In this document: piece after piece, positions 56,258 to 64,000 of the stretch | How positions within the stretch are numbered: the first letter of the stretch is position 1 | How the letters are laid out: each line of letters begins with the position of its first letter | Assembly: GCA_038373885.1 (NCBI GenBank) | Contig: JAWZYV010013002.1 | Coordinates: 127,501 to 191,500, forward strand | Origin: Cheiracanthium punctorium | Taxonomy: Eukaryota > Arthropoda > Arachnida > Araneae > Cheiracanthiidae | Length of the DNA stretch: 64,000 bases | Reading direction: 5' to 3' | Translations under genes and position numbers: made by a program | The notes under the pieces: model-generated | Told to the model about the DNA's origin: nothing | Database searches by the model: none | What the model saw: only the letters and a program-made list of their open reading frames with translations

Positions 56258-56640
56258 GGTTTTCTCCGGAACTTAGCGTAAATACGGGTTAGGACACCTT
56301 AGAAAGACCCCACAGAGGGCAACCCCCCTTGTGTTGTCCATTTGACAAGGATTTATAATTAGGCTTCGGGCCAAGCACACAAATCCGAAAGTACATGTTA
56401 CACAAACAAATGAAATATTTGAGTGAGGTTTGTGAAAACGAGCATCGACTGTAGTAAGTAGCACAACATTAATTTGCAATGGAATCAGTGGCACAGGAAA
56501 GGGGGGCTCAAAGTGCTTAAGCCTAGCCCTTCCCATAATCTTGGAAATGGAGAGGAAAATAGCCACAGATCTACATAATATGGCATTCCGTGCTGAAGGG
56601 GACGTTAAAATGTCGGTTTACCTCGAGTGACGTGATCTCA
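56258..56640 (+). mobile_element. SINE-like element, 5' truncated
   Basis: Begins with the core GGTTTTCTCCGGAACTTAGC, then GGGTTAGGACACC and an AGGGCAAC block, as in the copies at 52395, 56915 and 61728. The rest (to about 56640, with GCTGAAGGGGACGTTAAAAT) is its presumed 3' part. The tRNA-like head is missing. Confidence 0.55.
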
Positions 56641-56741
56641 TTGCACCTCTGGTAATAATCCCCCCACAAATGTATTGAATTGTTAGGCTCCTGATTGTTT
56701 TGTGTTATGGCAAGCCCACAAGAAGGACATCTTCCTAGGGG

Positions 56742-56898
56742 CAAGGGCAGATTAAAGGGGGGACGATGAGGCGACCGCCCCCCCCAAAGAAAAAAGAAAT
56801 TAATGTAAAAGATCCTATTTTACTTCTATAAAATGGATGTATATTTCAATCTTCTAACTAACCGCCCCCACCGACAAACTTGCAATAATCCGCCACTG
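56742..56898. mobile_element. hAT-type MITE, 157 bp, TSD CCTAGGGG
   Basis: Ends CAAGGGCAGATTA and TAATCCGCCACTG are inverted with a few mismatches. Perfect 8-bp duplications at 56734-56741 and 56899-56906. A worn relative lies at 48387-48549. Confidence 0.9.
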
Positions 56899-56914
56899 CC
56901 TAGGGGGGGGGGGT

Positions 56915-57050
56915 GTAGATTTGGTCGGATGACTTTCTAAGGGGTTCTGGCGTGTATTCACGTTACATCTGGAGAAAATCACCCGAAACTTCAGACCTTT
57001 AGATCGACAGGCCCGAACCCGAGATCTTCACACTTCAGCCATCTACCATG
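56915..57050 (-). mobile_element. tRNA-derived SINE, minus strand
   Basis: On the minus strand, TGGTAGATGGCTGAAG (A box like, 57033-57048) and CGGGTTCGGGC (B box, 57011-57021) are followed by the core GATTTTCTCCAGATGTAACG. This links the recurring core to a tRNA-derived head. It ends at a G/C run near 56907-56915. Confidence 0.75.
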
Positions 57051-57408
57051 TTCAGTGTCTTATTCACTCGTTCATGGTGGAGTCATTAGGCTCCTGAATC
57101 GAATTTTAAACCAATAGTCAGTTAAGAGGTTTGGGGGCAAACAAACCCGGATTTACTGTTTAAAACAAACTAGTCACTAGTCTTTGTTGTGTTTCTCCCT
57201 TGGGAGCCCATAGAGGGGGATGAACCCACTCCCCTTTCTTCAGGCTCTCTGAACATTCAGTTTTTTATCACTACCGACATTATTTTATGTCTACCACAAT
57301 TCATATTTAATTTGCAGTCTGAAAAATATATTTCAAATGGATAAAATCCAGCATATAACATTAACTTGCAAAGGAGAGAGTGTGAAATGCATAAAATAAA
57401 AGTGTTAC

Positions 57409-60400
57409 TAGCTGCTTACCCGTTCTCCGCACGGTAGGAGACGAATATTTTCCTTACACACATATAGTTCGAATTAAACCCAGTGATAGGAATCTCTAAT
57501 AGTGAAAAATTGCTGGAGTTCTGACGAAAAGCTGACTCCATGAGTGGAAATTTGAGACGATTGCAACATGATGACACAAAAACTGCATCATTGTCACAGG
57601 CGATCAGAAAAGTAAGAACTTTACGGTATGCAGACGAAACGTTTCTCTTTCGAAAAATGCCTTATTTCTACATCATATAATTCTCTTTTTTAGGTTTAAT
57701 TTATAGCATTCATAAATACCATATGAATAACTTTACATGATGTTGAATACTATTTTATCTTATCTTGCATTTCGTAAAGCGTGGACAATGCATTAGCACA
57801 GTTATGTTGCAGATGACTTTATTAAATTTTACTCAAATTTAAAAAACCTACACGAAACAATCGATGCACATTGTACGTTCAGAAACCAAAAATGCATCCT
57901 GTTTCCGTGAAGATCTTGTCGCTTTCGCAAATGAAATTGTGACATAACTTAAGCGGAAAAGCTTATTACCCTTACTAAACTCTTAATACAGTAGCACACT
58001 TGCACGGAGATATACTATAGGAGTGGACACTCTCCATAGCTGTAATGTTAAACTTTTGGTACCCCAAAGAAGTTTCAATTATGTAAACATTGGAAATCTA
58101 GCGACATGCAGCGATCCTAGCGGCAAAAGAATAAAGCATTTCCCGTACTGATTGATAACTAATTTTACTTGTTTTTAATTTTCCGACCTAGCATGTGAAC
58201 GAGATTATTAACGCGAGCACTAAATTTAAAATATTTCTTTCGCTTTTGCTTACATGGTTGCCTTAGTAACAAATGAATAAAAAAGATTTAAAAAAATGTT
58301 CTATCTTAAGATTGTTAAAATATTGAGTTTATATTTGTGAACGAGTGTGTATATTGTGGCTCACAGAAAAGAAGTTTTCGTCTGCCGCGGTATATATTTA
58401 CATTAGAAAATGGTGCGAGTTCTTAATGTAACATGAATTTAACATTTTAACATGAGTTTTTTAGCGGCAATTTAAAGCTGTGTTAAAATTTGTCACAGCA
58501 TGAAATAAATGTAAATACTGCTTGTTTGAGTGTGATCTTCATTATAAATGAACACTTTTTAAATATTGCATTCACACATACAACATTCTTCTAAATTTAT
58601 TACTATTTCTTAAAATACAGCTTTTGGGCAAAATAATAACATGACATTACATACATAATATTACTTCGCTTCGAAATTATTGCCTATATTAATTACGAAA
58701 TAGTATTTTAAGACACTTAGGTAATTAAAACACACCTGAAGACAGAAATTATTATATATCACGTTCATAAGTCTATGTATTTCATATTTTTTTGAAGTTC
58801 CGCTAATTCAACGATCTCCATTGACTTCGCCTCGATGGAAATATAAACAACCTGGATGCGCAGAAGCAGGAGATGCGCAGTTACCCAGTGTGCGTAGCGC
58901 CATCTGTTTGCAACAACAGCGTTATCCAACTTTCGAAGAGAAGTGTCCCCTCCTATACATTTACCTTTGTGCACACTTGTTAAATAAAACTAACGTTGAT
59001 CTCACTGCCAATTCACACTAAATAAATAACTAATTTCATATTTTATTTTTAACATAGATTAATTGCATAGTGTCAAATTCAATATTAAGCAAAATCTGAA
59101 ATCGTTTCTAGAGCTCTAGGTCTTGTAACTGGAAGATATATGAAAAAATAAATAGAACTTTAACTGAAAAGTAATTTATATGAAATATTCTAAGCACATT
59201 GGATCCCGTTACTCGGAAAGATTCCACAAACGCCATGGGAAGAAAGAGCAATTAATTTCATATTATATTTTGTATTCCTTGCAAGCGCCTTTGTTATGTA
59301 CATGATTGCAATATCATTCTCGTACATGATGCTTATCCTATAGTCTCTGGTGATTTATTTTGGATTTTCATTTCATATTCCTGACTTTTCATACTTTTGA
59401 AATTTTGTTGCTTTGCGCATGTGAATAATCGATTATCATTTCGCATTACGGCTACCAATTAAATAGTTTTCCATATCGCTTCTTTCACATTAACAACGTT
59501 AATCTGCCTTTTTCTAGTTTTAAAAAAAAACGCCTACAAAGTTTCAATGCTTCAATTTAGACACACAGAGGGGTTAGGCAAATACGCACCCGACAAATTG
59601 CTTCCTTATGTCCGCCAAAGCAGCACATACGTTAGCGTGTAATGTGCTTCTCCGGATAATCTGACAGCAAAACAGAAGACAATGACGTGAAAATGACGTG
59701 ACACGCGAAGGAAATATGTTAAAATTCTATTTGTTTCATATTTAATGCGTTTTCACTTTTTTGGGTCTTAACAGATGTAGAAACGAGTGGTTTCACTTAA
59801 TTATTAAATTGAAAAACTTAAGTGGCAACAATGGATTCCGTTGCTACGGAAACTGTAGCAGTGTTAAAAATAGAATATAAATGATTTATTTATGTTTACT
59901 TTGCTAGAACTGCCATTTTGGCGTAATTAACGTCAGCAGTAGATGGCAAATAGCCAAAATGAATCACACATTAAACTTCACAATAAATGCAATAATTTAA
60001 AGGCATTACCAGCTAGTCTGACTGGGTTTTAAAAATATTCTCGTTCATCTCAAAGAGCATTCGTATTTATAAAGACTTCCTATTTTATTACACCTTGTTT
60101 GGCGGGATTAAAAAAATATTATCTATTCATACGCTCGTAACACCAACTCATATCAATCGGGGCATAGAATTAGCAATACAAATGATAAAGTTTAATTTTC
60201 TGAAATTTGGCGAGGTTTCCCTAACTTAAATCAATTTATTTAACTTGATGAAAATCATTTAAAATTGCCTTAATAACTGCATAATTTCTGAACAGAATTT
60301 CAGGCTAAATTATAGTAAAACCTGCACTTGTTTTTAAAAATACTATTTCTTTATGCTCTCAGTAAATTGCGCCAAGCCTAAAATTGTGTGCAAACCACAA

Positions 60401-60928
60401 GAATCCACTTTCCTAAATCGCCATATAAGCCATTTTTTTTTTTTTTCGCCAAATTATAAGGTTATGCACTTTAGTCTCTGAAATTTACAAATCCTTTTTC
60501 TTTTGCGTATAAAAAATGTTGAATTCCTGCTCTGATTTCCCATGCAGACGATATTTTAATTAAAAAATAACCTAGCAAATATTCAAAACAGAAAAAAAGT
60601 ATTATTCCTTTATTTTTAATGCAAGAGTGTAAATCATTTAATAAATTCGCCAAACATGGCAACCTCGATGCTTATTTCTCACATTTTCACTACAGGGGTT
60701 ACAATCACGTAGTTGCGGAGAGCAAAAATTACTGTTTTTGACGGGGTTTTTTATCAATATCACCTAAACTAATTCGAATTTCGAAATTTAAATTAGCGGA
60801 AGACCTTCCTCGTAATTTTTCGAATAAGTGGACACCTCGATTGAAACTCAACTCCCAGCGGTTTCGGAGGAGATGATGCTACACACAGACAGACAGACGC
60901 GCACAGATTTTAATAGTATAGATAGTAA
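57409..60928 (+). repeat. Dispersed repeat family, copy 4 (longest)
   Basis: The head CTAGCTGCTTACCC then GTTCTCCGCACGGTAGG matches 31609. The block TTATTTCTACATCATA near 57660 matches copies 1 and 3. The end GACAGACAGACGCGCACAG then ATTTTAATAGTATAG closes it. With 3.5 kb it is the longest copy and may contain undetected insertions. No coding frame of significance was seen. Confidence 0.75.
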
Positions 60929-61083
60929 TGCGCTAAAGAAATATACTTATTTCTTAGGTAGAGAAATTTAACTGAAAACAAACGATATGAGTAACTTCTT
61001 ATTTTAAATCCTTGTCCGTACAGGAACAAACTCTGACGTTTACCTCTCTTTTATGTATTTCTACATACATGCTGTGTGTTGGG

Positions 61084-61231
61084 CATGGGCGCCGGCAGCA
61101 TAGGGCAAGGGGGGGGCAATGCCCCCCCTTGCTTTTTTGCTCTTTCCAACATGGTAGCCATCCGTTAAAGTAGTTCACCCCCCCCAGGAGTAGTCTTTGC
61201 CCCCCCGGGAAATATTCTGGCGGCGCCCATG
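61084..61231. mobile_element. hAT-type MITE, 148 bp, TSD GTGTTGGG
   Basis: Ends CATGGGCGCCGGCAG and CTGGCGGCGCCCATG are inverted with one change. Perfect 8-bp duplications at 61076-61083 and 61232-61239. It is the inverse-orientation sister of 37779-37918. The middle holds G-run and C-run pairs. Confidence 0.95.
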
Positions 61232-62480
61232 GTGTTGGGCGTGCTGTGAAATTTAAGATCCTATGTTGAAGGCACAAGGCCGAAGAGCTTCTTTTGATCG
61301 GATCGTATAAGCATGTGTACTTTTATTTGTAAAACACACATGAAATGAAAGCGATAAGTTTGCATTCCAATCAAATAAATAAGGTAGTATGGTTATGAAA
61401 GATTGGGGGAGGGGTGTGGCGTGTACGTTCGGAACCCACTTGAATTTTCGTTGTCGAGGTAATAAAAATACAGAACATTTCCATTGTAGCAAATTACTGT
61501 GACGAGCTAAAGTCAAAGTCAGTGCTTCTCTTATCTCGAAGGCCATTTCTTTCGTCAGAAGCATTTCTCAATAGTGACTCCCTTCTACCGCTCTTTTAAA
61601 AGACATTAAATCCAATATAAACACGTCTGTTCTTCACCTTTGCCCCCCCCCCTTTAGTCCGTCAGTGGTGGTGAGCCCCCCAATCGAACTGGCGCCACCA
61701 CTGTCTGGCCAATCAAACGGAATTTCGGTCGGTTTTCTCCAGATGTAACTTGAATACGCCTTAGAAACCCTTAAAAAGGTCCTCCGCCCAAGGCGTCCTC
61801 CACGGCTGATAATCTTCCTGCAACTTCGCCTTAGCCACTAAACTAAAATTTCGTCAGATTTAAATGCAAAAATATTGTATTGGAAAGGGTTTCATGATCA
61901 ATATGCTTAGTGTAATGGATCTTTCTTGTTAATGATATTCTTGCTATTTTGAATTTTATTTCTTTTGTGTACATGTGCATAGGTATATTTGAATTTGTGG
62001 CTTTTTTTTTTTTTTTTAAATAAAAACAGTTTAACTATGGGCCTCCTCCACAAGCGTCATTTTTTCCTTTAACAAATGTCTACATTTCCGCATCCAACTA
62101 TTACTTACAGATTTTATTTATTTATTTATTTTTTTTTTTTTACACAACGTTCATTAAATTTTTCTAATGTTTAATGCGTGATGAGCGCATTCTGAATATA
62201 TTTATTTTCACTCATCAATCCCCATCCCGAAAAGCCATCCTGATGCCATGGTTATTAATCTGTTGAAGAATGTAACACCAACAACATTCAACAATTCCTT
62301 AATTCCCCAATAAACAAACTCCCCATCATTCGGGACGACAGCCCCAGTCCTGGCTAAAGGTCCCAAAACACCGTTAACAAACAAACGAAACAAACTCCCC
62401 GAAAAGATTTATCCCTCCCTCTGCCCTCCACCGCTCTTCCAGGAAACGATTCGGACATGACAAACCAACATTCCTTCATA
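61232..62480. other. Non-coding stretch with SINE core
   Basis: 61728-61800 is a plus-strand copy of the SINE core (GGTTTTCTCCAGATGTAAC, GTCCTCCGCCCAAGGCG). 61660-61706 is a short inverted pair (CAGTGGTGGTGAGCC / GGCGCCACCACTG). T runs lie near 62003-62017 and 62130-62140. No gene. Confidence 0.6.
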
Positions 62481-62735
62481 CCTCACACATTCGAAGTTTT
62501 TGTACGATCCCTCTTTCGCTTTCCACCACACACAATTTGAACCTCTTCATATCCCTTGCTACCTCACTCATTCGAAGTTTTGTACGGCTGCCTCATTTGA
62601 ACCTATTCATTTTACTACCTCTTTCTCACGCCGCCAGATGAACGTCATTTCCTTCGCTACTCACTCATTCGTAGTCCCTCTTCGAACGAGTGAGTAGGCT
62701 CGATTCGAAGTCCCTCTTTGAACCTATTCAAAACT
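62481..62735. repeat. Degenerate tandem repeat, about 80-100-bp unit
   Basis: CCTCAC(A/T)CATTCGAAGTTTT-type starts occur at about 62481 and 62561, with a worn one at 62660. Each is followed by a TTTGAACCT(A/C)TTCAT block. A hairpin with arms ACTCACTCATTCG / CGAACGAGTGAGT lies at 62660-62696. Confidence 0.75.
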
Positions 62736-63665
62736 GATTGAAGTGCCTCCTTCACTATTCATTTTTCTGGCGCGAGTTACCCAACACTAAACGGGACACT
62801 TGCCTTAAGCATAGTGCTGTTACGTGAAAATGGAAATGGAAGAAAGGGAGTGCCAAAACAAAGGCTTGTCCCGGGCGGCGTGATCTCTAGTTGCAGCACT
62901 TTATATGCATAATATTTGGAAATAACCTGTTATAGGAATGCCAGTTTAGCTAAGACGAGTACGAGGGGGGGAAAAAATTGCAAGTGCACAACATAGTAAA
63001 AAAAAAGGGGGGGGGAGGGAACAACGATGGCATCTCTTATCGTGAATGGCGACAGCAGATTTTGTAAAGAGGCAAGAAGTCTTAATAATTATTGTTGAGT
63101 AATATTCATAATTACATAATTATTACAGAACTCCCGAAACTTCTGGGATCGTAAAGAATTTCCCTCTTGCACAAATTTTTAATTTTCAAATCGATGAATT
63201 CAAAATAGTTTCAATGGCCCTACCCACCGCGCATTTTCGCAATGTCGATTGGGCTTTTGCTGAGTGCTTAGTTACAGTGAAAATGAACATCCCAGGGGCG
63301 GGTGCAGTCGACAAAAGACCTGCATTCTCGCAATCGCCGACGATTTCATTTTTGTGGAGCGGCCGCAACTGACAGTTCCCACCCCATTCTCCGCCTAAAA
63401 TTGTTCTATATCAGAGCTGTCATTAATTTGGCTCCGATGCTGACCGGAATTTTCGATATTTTCAAGTAGTATTTACTGACTTTTCCGCCGTGAGAAATAT
63501 TCAGGTACATTTCCCACTGCTGGACACCCTGTCAATGAATCGATTTTTTCCTATTCTCTTTAGTACATCAACAGACAGGAAAGGGGGGGGGGGTTACCCC
63601 ACACTTCCAGAACTGCAGAGGTCTTAATAAAAACATATAAGACATTATTTAATACGGCGGATTAA
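62736..63665. other. Non-coding stretch, no gene seen
   Basis: G runs near 62965, 63008 and 63584. No motif-bearing frame. Confidence 0.5.
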
Positions 63666-64000
63666 TTAGTTAAAATTTTTTTTATTTGGGAATACCTTAT
63701 TCCCCCGTTCATTCGTTCCTATATAGACCACGCTTTCAAAGTGTGTTCTAAAAACGACCTCCTTCAAAAAGAAATTGCTTTCATAAAGAAACAATGTCAA
63801 GACGCCCACTACCCTCGAGAAATTTTCGACAATGTTTTCAAAGCTAGGCAACGTAAATTAAATGTTATAGACAACCGTCAAAAAGATAAACCACGTTTTA
63901 CTACCGCTATCCCCTTTAGCCGAGGGATAGCCAATAAACTTTCTAATATCGCCAATAAAAAGAACTTCCCTATTCCAATTAAACCTAATAAAACAATTTT
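63666..64000 (+). pseudogene. Penelope-like element reverse transcriptase, C-terminal part, runs off the window
   Basis: An open plus-strand frame from a stop at 63663 to the window end reads IRSYIDHAFKVCSKNDLLQK, then EIAFIKKQCQDAHYPREIF and further on IPFSRGIANKLSNIANKKNF and IPIKPNKTI. The pattern (HA..C....L..EI.fI......YP, then a P(Y/F)..G...KL..I stretch) is the end of a Penelope-type RT. In complete elements a GIY-YIG endonuclease follows, here beyond the window. The upstream RT core is not found in the preceding kilobase, so the copy is 5' truncated. No stop occurs within the 111 codons seen. Confidence 0.72.

Overview
The window looks like a repeat-rich stretch of an AT-rich animal genome. 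It is most likely an arthropod, and I lean towards a chelicerate, though the species cannot be named from sequence alone. Long non-coding tracts, homopolymer and dinucleotide runs, probable GT/AG splice sites and many classes of eukaryotic transposon support this. There are no operons and no long uninterrupted host genes. Almost every recognisable coding stretch belongs to a mobile element. Host coding is limited to two probable minus-strand terminal exons (8486-8556 and 16574-16685), plus a possible plus-strand last exon near 8323 that would converge on them.

Layout. 1-385 is a nearly pure C run butting against a truncated 5' LTR. 386-6683 is a Ty1/copia retrotransposon: gag, protease, integrase, RT/RNase H, an unusually long 3' non-coding part, and an 828-bp 3' LTR with TATA box and poly(A) signal. 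Its LTRs are nearly identical, but the polyprotein is broken. It sits inside a minus-strand I/Jockey-type LINE (6684-7300). 8-17 kb holds the probable host exons, and the stretch between them contains IS630/mariner remnants, a decayed Ty3/gypsy pol split by two insertions, and a Tigger/pogo transposase. 18-28 kb is dense in DNA transposons: palindromes, hAT elements with and without transposase, a long foldback element, and a 1.1-kb P-element-like unit carrying one THAP-domain exon. 28-35 kb is made mostly of several copies of one long dispersed repeat family, with a piggyBac-like insertion and local duplications. 36-47 kb has more short hAT elements, a repeat family with motif-rich internal tandem units, and an internally deleted mariner. 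47-57 kb holds minisatellites (including two inverted arrays of the same 15-bp unit), a 250-bp tandem array and tRNA-derived SINEs. 57-61 kb is another long copy of the 24-34 kb repeat family. 61-64 kb has a short hAT element and a tandem repeat, and ends in a Penelope-like reverse transcriptase that runs off the window.

The main result is the density of non-autonomous elements with readable ends. Nine short hAT-type elements have an 8-bp target duplication (one of them with a single mismatch), and a SINE has a perfect 15-bp duplication. The least ordinary items are the THAP-bearing P-like element, a 233-bp palindrome inside a piggyBac-like element whose empty site is preserved nearby, the paired inverted minisatellites, and a 79-bp near-perfect palindrome. 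I found no CRISPR array, rRNA or functional tRNA gene.
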